Shown here piece by piece: positions 7,746 through 16,482 of a stretch of 28,043 nt of DNA (positions within the stretch are counted from its first letter, which is position 1; every line of letters starts with the position of its first letter). Both the position numbers and the translations under genes were made by a program. This DNA comes from Oscillospiraceae bacterium. GTDB lineage: Bacteria > Bacillota > Clostridia > Oscillospirales > Ruminococcaceae. The stretch spans positions 1 to 28,043 of the forward strand of contig JAFYEQ010000384.1 of assembly GCA_017544185.1 (NCBI GenBank), given 5' to 3'. The notes below the pieces were generated by a model, which had not been told where the DNA came from, did not search any database, and saw only the letters and a program-made list of their open reading frames with translations.

Positions 7746-7781
7746 GGATGTCTTATATGATCCCCTCATGATAAAACATCC
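7746..7781 (-). promoter_or_regulatory. Long stem-loop in the nfnA leader region
   Basis: On the minus strand, an 11-bp stem (GGATGTTTTAT with ATAAGACATCC, one G-T pair) continues after a single bulged C into ATGA/TCAT around a GGGGA loop. It lies between the stop of the YesN-type regulator (7803) and the nfnA start (7718). No T-run follows, so it could be a terminator for the upstream operon, a processing site or a regulatory leader. I found no convincing nfnA promoter in this 84-base gap. Confidence 0.4.
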
Positions 7782-7802
7782 TTATTTATACATACTTACG
7801 AT

Positions 7803-9314
7803 CTATTCCTCTGTCTCATCGGCAGCACCGCCGCCGAACTGCTTCTTGAAGCTCAACGGAGACATGCCCGTGGACTCCTTGAATTTATTGTGAAAATAAT
7901 TGATATTGGGATATCCCACCATACGCGCCACTTCCTTCACCTTCAGGTCCTCGTCGCGCAGCAGGCGCTTCGCCTCGGTGATGCGTATGTTATCGAGATA
8001 GTTGTTGAAGTTCTCTCCCGTGTACTGATGGAACACCTTGCCGAGATATGCGCTGTTGTAGCCGAATATCTGAGCCAGAGTACCAAGGCGCAGCTCTCTG
8101 TCGTAGTTGGTCTTGATGTACTGCACCACGCGCTCCATATTGGATCTTGTGGAGTTGGCGAAGCACTGGTCGGACACATCGCAGAGCACGTTCTTGATGT
8201 TCTCCACCATCTCACACAGAGTAGGCGACTCCTCCAGAGACTTCAGGAAGTTATCCGTGATAAGCGTCTCGGGCTTGCGGTCGGTCACGGATCTTACGAT
8301 ACGTGCGCGTATGTCCATCACCAGAGTGAGGCAGCTGACCTTGGCCTTCTCGGGGGTGTTCCCCATGAACTGGAGCGACGAGCGGAAGCTGTCCAGCAGA
8401 GCGCACATCTTCGTCTTGTCGTTGATCTCCATGAAGGCGTATACCCTCTCGGGATAGTCGGGGGTATCCTCCTCCCGGCGGTGTATATCCTCCGTGGTCA
8501 CCACCCGTCCGCTGTCGTATATGAACCGCGAGCGGTACAGATGATCCGCAGTGGCGTAGGAATTGCGTATACTTGGCGCATCTAGGACATAGTCTCCGCA
8601 GGCGATGTATACCTTGCCGCCGAGAGTATCGTACAGCCTTGTGAGCACTGCGTATACATCGTTCTTGTTCCAGCTCTTGAAGAGTATGCCCTGCACGCCC
8701 GTGATGTCTATGCGTATCAGATCCACGTTCACAACGGAATCGAAGAACGCACGGACGTCGGAGTATACAGCGCCCTGGGTATCACCAGCATCGGCGATGA
8801 TGGCAGTCATGAAGCCCAGCTGATCGTATTCGCTCTCGAAGCGCTCCACGTACTCCTCGTTGCCGAAGAAGACGCCCATGATCATCTGTTCGTTGATGTA
8901 TTCCTTACCGATCTGCTGTCTGATACTGTGCTCCCGTTCCTTGGTGAGCTTCTTGCCGGCCGTGCTTATGGCCTCGGTGAGCTCATCCTCATCCACGGGC
9001 TTGAGTATGAAGTTCTCCACGCCCAGCTGTATCGCATCCTTGGCATAGGCGAAATCAGAGTATCCGGACAGTATTATGACCTTGCCCTTGAAGCCCAGAG
9101 CCTTAGCAGCCTCGGTCATCTCTATGCCCGTCTTGCCGGGCATCTTTATGTCCGCGATGACTATATCCGGATGAAGAGTCATTATCTTGTTGAGCCCGTC
9201 ATCGCCGTCATCCGCTTCACCGATGACCTCGCAGCCGATCTCGACCCAAGGTATCATCATCTTTATGCCGGCTCTTACGTTGGGCTCATCATCTACAAGC
9301 AGGACCTTTAGCAT
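7803..9314 (-). CDS. YesN-type response regulator with AraC DNA-binding domain
   Basis: This 503-residue protein starts with a receiver domain (LLVDDEPNVRAG; acidic pocket D8/D9, phosphoacceptor D55 in VIADIKMPGKTG). It ends with about 100 residues holding the two helix-turn-helix units of AraC family proteins (LGTLAQIFGYNSAYLGKVFHQYTG and VKEVARMVGYPNINYFHNKFKESTGMSP). The 270-residue middle has no motif I recognise. The start at 9314 is chosen over 9326 because GGAGGG lies 4 bases before it. It follows its kinase gene by 83 bases on the same strand. Such pairs usually control a nearby sugar uptake operon; none is visible here, so its target is probably elsewhere. Confidence 0.92.
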   Translation of the reverse strand: MLKVLLVDDEPNVRAGIKMMIPWVEIGCEVIGEADDGDDGLNKIMTLHPDIVIADIKMPGKTGIEMTEAAKALGFKGKVIILSGYSDFAYAKDAIQLGVENFILKPVDEDELTEAISTAGKKLTKEREHSIRQQIGKEYINEQMIMGVFFGNEEYVERFESEYDQLGFMTAIIADAGDTQGAVYSDVRAFFDSVVNVDLIRIDITGVQGILFKSWNKNDVYAVLTRLYDTLGGKVYIACGDYVLDAPSIRNSYATADHLYRSRFIYDSGRVVTTEDIHRREEDTPDYPERVYAFMEINDKTKMCALLDSFRSSLQFMGNTPEKAKVSCLTLVMDIRARIVRSVTDRKPETLITDNFLKSLEESPTLCEMVENIKNVLCDVSDQCFANSTRSNMERVVQYIKTNYDRELRLGTLAQIFGYNSAYLGKVFHQYTGENFNNYLDNIRITEAKRLLRDEDLKVKEVARMVGYPNINYFHNKFKESTGMSPLSFKKQFGGGAADETEE

Positions 9315-9397
9315 GGTACCCTCCATATGATCAGTAGATAGTTCTGCATTCGTCGTATGGTCGTATGGTAGTATTATCGGATGTGATCCACATGGTA

Positions 9398-11161
9398 TCA
9401 GCCGCCCACAAGTCCCTTCTTGGGCTCACGGGGGAGCGTGAGGCGTATGGTAGTGCCCTCGCCCTCGACCGACGTCACCTTCATGCCGTACTTGGTACCG
9501 TGGTACATCTGTATGCGCTTATGGACATTGGTAATGCCTATGCTCTTGCCCGAAGAGGTATCGCTGACCTCCAGCTTATGCTCCAGCTCTCTGAGCTTCT
9601 CCTCGGACATGCCCTGACCGTTGTCTGCCACGTCCACGTATACGTAGTCGTTGTGGTATACCACCCGTATGTCTATCTTGCCGCCGCCCTTGGAGGCTTC
9701 CACGCCGTGTACGAAGGCGTTCTCTACCAGCGGCTGTATCAGCAGCGGGAGTATCATGTACTCTCCGTCTACCTCGGAATAGATATGATAGTTTATGCGG
9801 TCGCCGAACCTGGCCTGCTGCAGCTCCAGATAAGCCTTGGTGAACTCCAGCTCGCTCTTTAGCGTTACCTCTGCGTCCTTGAACTCAAGGCAGCGTCTCA
9901 TGAACTTGCCCAGCTTCTTTACCAGGTCTGCGGTCTCCTTGTCGTTGTTGACATACGCCTTCATGCGTATGGTCTCAAGGGTATTGTACAGGAAGTGGGG
10001 GTTTATCTGGCTGGAAAGCGCCTTGAACTCCGCTTCCATCTGTGTGAACTTTATGGCCTCGCCCTGGAGCTTCGCCTCATAGTTGTCGTTGATCAGCTTC
10101 TGCATATTGGATATCATCAGCGACAGATCCTCATACAGCAGGGATATCTCGTCGGAGCCGCTGTCGTTGAAGGACACGTTAAAGTCGCCGTCCGCCACCT
10201 TGTGCATCTTGTCCGACAGGGTCTTGATCCTTGTGGAAAAGGTGGACGTGAACAGGAGTATGATCAGCAGTGAGAGCACTACCATCAGCGCACAGTATCC
10301 GCCGTAGATCAGCGACAGCCTGTCCAGCTCGTAGGCTATGTACTCATTGGGCAGGAACAGCGCGATCTGATGATCGTTCTCGCCTATGCGTATGTTCTTG
10401 ACGACGCCGTAGCCCCTCACGCCGTAGAGGTCGCTGTCGAAGGTCTTATAGGCGCTGTCAGTGAAATAGTCGGGCTTGTTGGTCATATCCTCGCCGGGCT
10501 GTATATTGGGCGCATCGGAGTTGTACACTATGCCGTTGAGCATGAAGGAGTAGGCCATTGCCTCATCCAGCGGTACGTTCTCGATCCAGCTGTTGGAGAA
10601 CGTTACCATGACTATGCCGGGCATCTCGCCCTCCGCCCATATGGGCGCTGCACAGGCAAGACGGTAGCTCTCGGATATGGGATCTCTGACCACTGCCCAC
10701 ACAGTCGATGTGCCGCTGCTGACCTGCTTGTACCAGGAGGAGTTCAGCATCTCATAGTCCATTTTGATGAATGACGATGAGTACACGAACCCGGGACGGT
10801 CTACGTATACGTATACGTTCTCCGCCGACGCGGGGAGAGATACCAGCTTGTCCAGACGGTTCTCGGAATAGAACTTGTAGTAGGACGACGGGTCGTCATA
10901 CCCTGCGGTCAAAAAGCCTATGATATCCGTGTTCGACGCAGCCGTGGATGCGGTCTGCTCACCGTTGGATACGATCTCGCTTATCCAGTAGGAAAGGGAA
11001 TCCGCCTTGGCCAGCGCCGATTCTATGGACTTGTCGCGGGTGATGTTCCTCATGCCATTTAGCAGGAATATACTTGCCGCAAAGGTGGGGAGCATGACTA
11101 TCAGGAACATCGTAACTATCTGGTTGCGTATGCTCGATCTTTCAAAAAGACTGACTCTGAT
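9398..11161 (-). CDS. YesM-type sensor histidine kinase, probable ATC start
   Basis: The kinase has two membrane helices (near the N-terminus and at about residues 285-305) enclosing an extracellular sensor of about 250 residues. A HAMP linker follows, then the His-kinase box of the HPK7/LytS-YesM class (SSQINPHFLYNTLE) and a HATPase domain (PLVENAFVHG, DNGQGMS, GITNVHKRI). The first ATG at 11110 has no good ribosome binding site and cuts off the basic stretch normally preceding the first helix. Reading 17 codons further up adds IRVSLFERSSIRNQIVT, typical of this family. It also places an ATC codon 7 bases after a perfect AGGAGG (11174-11169). There is no ATG, GTG or TTG between. I therefore give 11161 as the probable start (587 residues); 11110 is the fallback. 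Confidence 0.85.
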   Translation of the reverse strand: MRVSLFERSSIRNQIVTMFLIVMLPTFAASIFLLNGMRNITRDKSIESALAKADSLSYWISEIVSNGEQTASTAASNTDIIGFLTAGYDDPSSYYKFYSENRLDKLVSLPASAENVYVYVDRPGFVYSSSFIKMDYEMLNSSWYKQVSSGTSTVWAVVRDPISESYRLACAAPIWAEGEMPGIVMVTFSNSWIENVPLDEAMAYSFMLNGIVYNSDAPNIQPGEDMTNKPDYFTDSAYKTFDSDLYGVRGYGVVKNIRIGENDHQIALFLPNEYIAYELDRLSLIYGGYCALMVVLSLLIILLFTSTFSTRIKTLSDKMHKVADGDFNVSFNDSGSDEISLLYEDLSLMISNMQKLINDNYEAKLQGEAIKFTQMEAEFKALSSQINPHFLYNTLETIRMKAYVNNDKETADLVKKLGKFMRRCLEFKDAEVTLKSELEFTKAYLELQQARFGDRINYHIYSEVDGEYMILPLLIQPLVENAFVHGVEASKGGGKIDIRVVYHNDYVYVDVADNGQGMSEEKLRELEHKLEVSDTSSGKSIGITNVHKRIQMYHGTKYGMKVTSVEGEGTTIRLTLPREPKKGLVGG

Positions 11162-11190
11162 AACAGATCCTCCTCTCCGCAGACATAGTT

Positions 11191-11219
11191 ATTTTACCAT
11201 ACCCGTACATGGATATCAA
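11191..11219 (-). promoter_or_regulatory. Sigma-70/A promoter for the YesM-YesN operon
   Basis: On the minus strand, TTGATA (11219-11214), a 17-base spacer and TAAAAT (11196-11191) form a near-consensus promoter. The predicted transcript start, near 11184, lies about 10 bases before the AGGAGG site, giving a very short leader. This argues that translation begins close to 11161 and not far upstream. Confidence 0.8.
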
Positions 11220-11277
11220 GTTATAATTTGTGAATTTTACAGGTCTTAAGGTGAACAAGAGATCGGCTATCACCGTC

Positions 11278-13491
11278 TCATCTCTCGGGGTACTTGATCG
11301 TGGGGATGTACTTGCGCAGGTCCTCCTTCATGCGGAGCACCTCGCGGCGGGCTGCACCTGCGAAGTCGTACTCGTCGCAGCCCTCCTTCTTGTATGCGCA
11401 CATAACAGCGCGGGAGGAGTTGACGATGGCTCCAAGGCCGTTCTCATCGAAGCCCTTGGCAGCGCCCTCTGCACCGCCGCCCTGTGCCCCGTACCCGGGG
11501 ATCAGGAAGAAGGTGTGGGGGAGCTTCGCCCTCATCTCGGCCAGCATATCCGGATAGGTAGCACCGATCACCGCACCTACAGGAGAATATCCGCAGGCAC
11601 CGATGCGTTCGCTGCCCCACTTCTCGCACATATCGCCCATGGTCTCGTATACGGTCTTGCCGTCGCAGAGACGTCTGTCCTGCAGCTCGCCCGAGGACGG
11701 GTTGGAGGTCTTGACCAGCACGAATATAGCGCCGCCCGTCTCCACTGCAGGAGCTATGCCGTCGGTGCCCAGATACCCGTTGACCGTGAGGGCGTCAGCC
11801 CCGAAGGCTGCGGTCTGCTGACCGAACACGTCCGTGTCTCCAAGGTATGCAGCCGAGTATGCCTGCATGGTAGCGCCGATGTCGTTGCGCTTGCCGTCCA
11901 CGATCACGAAGAGCCCCTTGCTCTGAGCGTACTCTATGGTCTTCTCCAGAGCCTTCACGCCATGATGGCCGTACATCTCGTAGTATGCCGACTGGGGCTT
12001 TATAGCGGGGACTATGTCGTATATAGCGTCTATGAGCTCCTTGTTGAAGCGGAGTATGGCAGCAGCAGCAGCCTTCAGGCCGGGGCCGTGCTTCTCAAGA
12101 GCAGCCAGCTTGATATGGTCGGGTATATATTCCAGCTTGGGATCCAGGCCCACCACGGTGGGATCCTGCTTCTCTATGATCTTTGCGCAGAGCACGTCGA
12201 TGGGGTTGCGTGCGGTCCTTCCGAACATATCGTCCATATATATCGTCCTTCCTTCACTTACCGTGAGCATCACTTTGCCCTTGAGGAGCTGTCCTTTGAA
12301 TACGCTGTTGTGGGAGCGGGACTTGAGCCTATCGGGCTCTACGTACCATTCCAGATCCGGGTCTGCTATTATGAACTCTGCCGTTTTGCCCTGCTCTATG
12401 CGCACCTCGGGGATGTGAGCTATGCGCCTGGGCTCTGCGGACATGAGCTTTACTACGTTCTGATATGTGAGATAGCCTGTGTGTACGAAGGCTGTCAGCG
12501 TCGCCGCGAATGAGGTCTCCAGACCTACCACGCCGTTGGGCGCCTTCTCGAATATGGCCTTTTCCTCGGCGGTATGAGGCGCATGATCGGTGATGATGCA
12601 GTCTATCACGCCCTCGCGCACGCCCTCTATTATGGCCAGCCTGTCGCTCTCGTCGCGAAGCGGCGGGTTCATGCGGTAATCCGCATCACGCTTCAGGAGC
12701 AGCGTATCATTGCACATGAAATAGTGAGGCGCCGTCTCGCAGGTGACTCTCACGCCGCGCTTCTTGGCGTCGCGCACTGCCTCAAGACTGCCCTTGGTGG
12801 ACAGGTGGCATATGTGTATACGCGCTCCGCAGGAATCGGCAAGAGCTATCTCACGGGCGACGATACTGTCCTCGGAGGCTCGGTCTATTCCCTTCACGCC
12901 CAGTTCCTCGGAGGTCCTGCCCTTGTTCATGATGCCGCCGTTCACTATATCCAGATCCTCACAGTGAGAGGCTACGAGGATATCGTACTTGTTGGAGGTC
13001 TCCAGCGCACGGCGCATCACCTCGGCGTTGGCTATGGGATGACCGTCATCGGACACCATAGTTATGCCGTTCTTCGCGTAGGCCTCGAAGTCGGAGAGCT
13101 CCTCCCCCGCCATACCTACGGTGGTGGCTCCTACGGGATAGACGTGTATCCCCGTATCCTTGGCCCTGTAGCGCTGGTAGTCGGCTATCTCGGGCGTATC
13201 GCATACCGGCGAGGTATTGGGCATGGTGCATACCGCCGTCACGCCGCCTGCAGCCGCAGACGCGCAGCCCGTGATGATGTCTTCCTTCTGGGTCTGTCCC
13301 GGGTCGCGGAAGTGTACGTGTATATCACAAAGCCCCGGCATGGCTATCATTCCCGAGCAGTCATATACCGTGTCCGCCTGAGCGTCCACGTCGCCTATCT
13401 GCTCTATGATGCCGTCTGCCACGAGTATATCCCCGTGGAGATAGGTGTCCTCGTTGTATATATCCAGATCCTTATACAGTATCCTCTTCAA
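11278..13491 (-). CDS. pyrC-pyrF: Dihydroorotase / orotidine-5'-phosphate decarboxylase fusion
   Basis: A single 737-residue frame joins two pyrimidine enzymes. Residues 1 to about 418 are a class I dihydroorotase (step 3, carbamoyl-aspartate cyclisation), with zinc ligands in DIHVHFRDPG (H58, H60), SDDGHP (D148/D149), SHCED (H177), HICHLS (H226 or H229) and TDHAPH (D302). Residues of about 419-737 are a type 2 OMP decarboxylase (step 6, OMP to UMP), with GLDPKLEYIP and the catalytic VDGKRNDIG (D532, K534, D537). Both active sites look intact. I chose the TTG at 13491 because the dihydroorotase homology begins there after a GGGGGA site; the frame upstream runs through promoter DNA. An internal ATG at 12237 has AAGGAAGG 9 bases before it and could give free decarboxylase. 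Confidence 0.93.
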   Translation of the reverse strand: MKRILYKDLDIYNEDTYLHGDILVADGIIEQIGDVDAQADTVYDCSGMIAMPGLCDIHVHFRDPGQTQKEDIITGCASAAAGGVTAVCTMPNTSPVCDTPEIADYQRYRAKDTGIHVYPVGATTVGMAGEELSDFEAYAKNGITMVSDDGHPIANAEVMRRALETSNKYDILVASHCEDLDIVNGGIMNKGRTSEELGVKGIDRASEDSIVAREIALADSCGARIHICHLSTKGSLEAVRDAKKRGVRVTCETAPHYFMCNDTLLLKRDADYRMNPPLRDESDRLAIIEGVREGVIDCIITDHAPHTAEEKAIFEKAPNGVVGLETSFAATLTAFVHTGYLTYQNVVKLMSAEPRRIAHIPEVRIEQGKTAEFIIADPDLEWYVEPDRLKSRSHNSVFKGQLLKGKVMLTVSEGRTIYMDDMFGRTARNPIDVLCAKIIEKQDPTVVGLDPKLEYIPDHIKLAALEKHGPGLKAAAAAILRFNKELIDAIYDIVPAIKPQSAYYEMYGHHGVKALEKTIEYAQSKGLFVIVDGKRNDIGATMQAYSAAYLGDTDVFGQQTAAFGADALTVNGYLGTDGIAPAVETGGAIFVLVKTSNPSSGELQDRRLCDGKTVYETMGDMCEKWGSERIGACGYSPVGAVIGATYPDMLAEMRAKLPHTFFLIPGYGAQGGGAEGAAKGFDENGLGAIVNSSRAVMCAYKKEGCDEYDFAGAARREVLRMKEDLRKYIPTIKYPER

Positions 13492-13520
13492 ACCGATCCC
13501 CCCATACAGATCCTGAGAAA

Positions 13521-13556
13521 GGCACCCTTCGGGACATCTGTCCCCCGATCCGTGCC
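13521..13556 (-). promoter_or_regulatory. Leader hairpin upstream of pyrC-pyrF, possible attenuator
   Basis: On the minus strand, GGCAC (13556-13552) pairs with GTGCC (13525-13521). Inside it, GGGAC (13544-13540) pairs with GTCCC (13535-13531) around AGAT. The structure is followed by TTTCTC and starts about 4 bases after the predicted transcript start. It could be an attenuator or a stabilising leader; I did not find a recognisable PyrR-binding loop. Confidence 0.4.
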
Positions 13557-13566
13557 AACTCTTCTT

Positions 13567-13595
13567 ATTATAACACATATCACTAAAAATTGCAA
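13567..13595 (-). promoter_or_regulatory. Promoter for pyrC-pyrF
   Basis: On the minus strand, TTGCAA (13595-13590), a 17-base spacer and a perfect TATAAT (13572-13567). The transcript would start near 13560, about 70 bases before the TTG start codon, and would include the hairpin at 13556-13521. Confidence 0.8.
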
Positions 13596-13794
13596 TAGGG
13601 AAACTGAAATAAGTCGGCTGACCACTGACCATCGGACACCGGCCTTCTGCCCCCCGCATCTGTCATCCGGCGCACGAGAGCCATCGTCATCACATTCGCC
13701 GACTATTTGTGCATATTCCATAAATTTTCTTCGAAGATGAGCTCAAAAATAGTGTATTGAATTCTATTTTTTTAATGTATGTTCATTTTTACGT

Positions 13795-13813
13795 CACATT
13801 TATGTGGTATAAT
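13795..13813 (+). promoter_or_regulatory. Extended -10 promoter of mscL with overlapping palindrome
   Basis: A perfect TATAAT (13808-13813) is preceded by TG and one base (extended -10). The -35 region is only a T-rich stretch, so the extended -10 probably compensates. A perfect inverted repeat CACAT-TT-ATGTG (13795-13806) sits directly in the spacer and could be an operator. Confidence 0.7.
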
Positions 13814-13825
13814 AACGTAATAACT

Positions 13826-13859
13826 TGGAGCGGCTGCAAGTCTATATGGGGGCGCTCCA
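13826..13859 (+). promoter_or_regulatory. Stem-loop in the mscL 5' leader
   Basis: TGGAGCG (13826-13832) pairs with CGCTCCA (13853-13859) over a 20-base loop. It begins a few bases after the predicted transcript start and ends shortly before the AAGGAGG site. It could stabilise the mRNA or influence translation. Confidence 0.4.
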
Positions 13860-13877
13860 CGAATAAGGAGGATCATT

Positions 13878-14303
13878 ATGGCAGACGAAAAGAAGGGCTT
13901 CCTGCAGGAATTCAAGGAATTCGCTCTCAGGGGCAACGTAATGGACATGGCGATAGGTACTATGATCGGCGGCGCGTTCGCTACCATCATCACCGCACTG
14001 ACAGAAAACGTCATCAACCCTATACTGGGCTGCATAGGCACGCCTGATGTTGACGGCTTCGTTATCCCTCTCATCAAGGGACAGGAGATAAACATAGGCG
14101 CTCTCATCACGGCCATAATAAACTTCCTTATCATGGCTCTCGTACTGTTCTGCATACTCAAGGCTACCAACAAGCTCCTTGATGCAGGCAAGAAGCTGAA
14201 GAAGAAGGAAGAGGAGGAAGCAGCTGCTGCAGCTCCCGCTCCCGAGCCTTCCAAGGAAGAGGTGCTCCTCACCGAGATCAGAGACCTCCTCGCTAAAAAG
14301 TAA
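13878..14303 (+). CDS. mscL: Large-conductance mechanosensitive channel MscL
   Basis: This 141-residue membrane protein opens under membrane tension to release solutes during osmotic downshock. The N-terminal amphipathic helix and first membrane helix carry the MscL signature (FKEFALRGNVMDMAIGTMIGGAFATIITALTENVI). A periplasmic-side loop and the second helix (ALITAIINFLIMALVLFCI) follow. The C-terminal part is a Lys/Glu/Ala-rich segment and a cytoplasmic helix (EVLLTEIRDLLAKK), as in other MscL proteins. A strong AAGGAGG lies 7 bases before the ATG. It appears to be a single-gene transcription unit, with its own promoter and a terminator at 14337-14371. Confidence 0.97.
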   Translation: MADEKKGFLQEFKEFALRGNVMDMAIGTMIGGAFATIITALTENVINPILGCIGTPDVDGFVIPLIKGQEINIGALITAIINFLIMALVLFCILKATNKLLDAGKKLKKKEEEEAAAAAPAPEPSKEEVLLTEIRDLLAKK

Positions 14304-15908
<1,605 letters not shown>

Positions 15909-15965
15909 TAGGACAGGTCACGACTCTGTGACATATCTAAGAACAACACACAAGGAGGTACCCGC

Positions 15966-16250
15966 ATGGATATCAAGGCTAAGGTAGAAGAGATCGTCAA
16001 CAAGGCTAAGAGCGACCCCGAGTTCCTGGCACAGCTCAAGGAAGACCCCGTGAAGGCTATAGAAGGCATCACAGGTCTGGATCTCCCCGATGAGCAGGTC
16101 AAGGCAGTTGCCGAGACCATCAAGGACAAGCTGGGCACCGAGATCGACGCTTCCAAGATCGCCGAGGCAGTACAGCAGAAGCTGGGCGAGAACGCAGTAG
16201 GCGGCATCAAGGACGCTATCGCAGGCATCTTCGGCGGCAAGAAGGACTGA
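15966..16250 (+). CDS. Small helical protein of unknown function
   Basis: This 94-residue, charged, predominantly helical protein has no membrane segment, signal peptide or cysteine. It begins KVEEIVNKAKSDPEFLAQLKEDPVKAIEGITGLDLPDEQVKAV and ends with a Gly-rich GIFGGKKD. The pattern of SDPEF, a helical break, and a GLDLPDEQ segment resembles the leader part of Nif11/NHLP-type peptides. There is no modification enzyme, transporter or cleavable core here, so I do not call it a peptide-natural-product precursor. A strong AAGGAGG 8 bases upstream of the ATG and a very strong terminator downstream suggest high expression. It follows guaB by 57 bases and may share its transcript. The gap holds a small GTCAC/GTGAC stem (15917-15932). 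Confidence 0.8.
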   Translation: MDIKAKVEEIVNKAKSDPEFLAQLKEDPVKAIEGITGLDLPDEQVKAVAETIKDKLGTEIDASKIAEAVQQKLGENAVGGIKDAIAGIFGGKKD

Positions 16251-16266
16251 CCTGACAGCAGAGCTC

Positions 16267-16313
16267 ATATGTCATAATGCATCATCACCGATGCATTATG
16301 GCATATTTTTTTT
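16267..16313 (+). terminator. Strong intrinsic terminator after the 94-residue protein
   Basis: A 17-bp stem with one G-T pair (16267-16283 with 16290-16306) around ATCACC is followed by eight T residues (16306-16313). This is the most classical terminator in the window and ends the guaB/small-protein unit just before the next promoter. Confidence 0.95.
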
Positions 16314-16325
16314 GCAGATCGACGC

Positions 16326-16354
16326 TTGACATACACGATCTTATTGTGTAAAAT
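16326..16354 (+). promoter_or_regulatory. Promoter with operator-like palindrome, ohrR-ABC operon
   Basis: Perfect TTGACA (16326-16331), a 17-base spacer and TAAAAT (16349-16354). The spacer and the first -10 bases form an imperfect palindrome TACACGAT-CTT-ATTGTGTA (16332-16350, one mismatch per arm), where a bound MarR/OhrR dimer would block polymerase. OhrR operators in other Firmicutes are AT-rich inverted repeats of the TACAATT type. Autoregulation by the first gene of the operon is a natural inference. Confidence 0.8.
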
Positions 16355-16375
16355 CATATTATATGCTATCGATCG

Positions 16376-16430
16376 GCGACCAGAGGCAAAAGCTGGGATA
16401 CATCGTCCCTTGTCCCTTGTCTCTTGTCCC
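16376..16430. repeat. Heptamer repeats in both orientations in the ohrR leader
   Basis: GCGACCA and GAGGCAA (16376-16389) are followed by TCGTCCC, TTGTCCC, TTGTCTC and TTGTCCC (16403-16430), the reverse-strand form of the same 7-bp family seen at 1793-1834 and 26666-26686. The two orientations can pair (GAGGCAA with TTGTCTC), so the leader RNA may fold. Confidence 0.65.
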
Positions 16431-16482
16431 TTCCACCAAAATACCCGTATCCAACATAACTAATCTATCGGCAGGTGTTCCT

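Larger units (their letters stand above)
13492..13877. other. Divergent intergenic region between pyrC-pyrF and mscL
   Basis: This 386-base gap holds the pyrC-pyrF leader and promoter on the left and the mscL promoter on the right. Between them lie three heptamers (TGACCAC, TGACCAT, CGGACAC; 13619-13639) and a long-range inverted repeat, AAATAAGTCGGC (13607-13618) with GCCGACTATTT (13698-13708). An AT-rich 8-bp inverted repeat, AAAAATAG/CTATTTTT (13745-13771), lies just upstream of mscL. A minus-strand frame at 13488-13721 has no good ribosome binding site and overlaps the pyr promoter; I do not call it a gene. Confidence 0.7.

Noticed and set aside
5733..7760. 675-codon open frame on the plus strand opposite nfnA-nfnB
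   Set aside because: It is antisense to two genes with clear catalytic motifs, has His/Tyr/Leu-rich low-likelihood composition and no ribosome site. It reflects codon bias that avoids stops in this antisense frame. The same applies to long antisense frames at 11230-12513, 12574-13740, 14403-15896 and 17455-19437.
13488..13721. Small minus-strand frame upstream of pyrC-pyrF
   Set aside because: It spans the pyr promoter and leader, has no good ribosome site and crosses the intergenic repeats.
16376..16430. CRISPR-like array
   Set aside because: Units are 7 bp without spacers; no cas gene is present.
16363..16482. Longer N-terminus for the OhrR-like protein
   Set aside because: The extra 40 residues translate the leader repeats and have no family similarity; homology starts at 16483.
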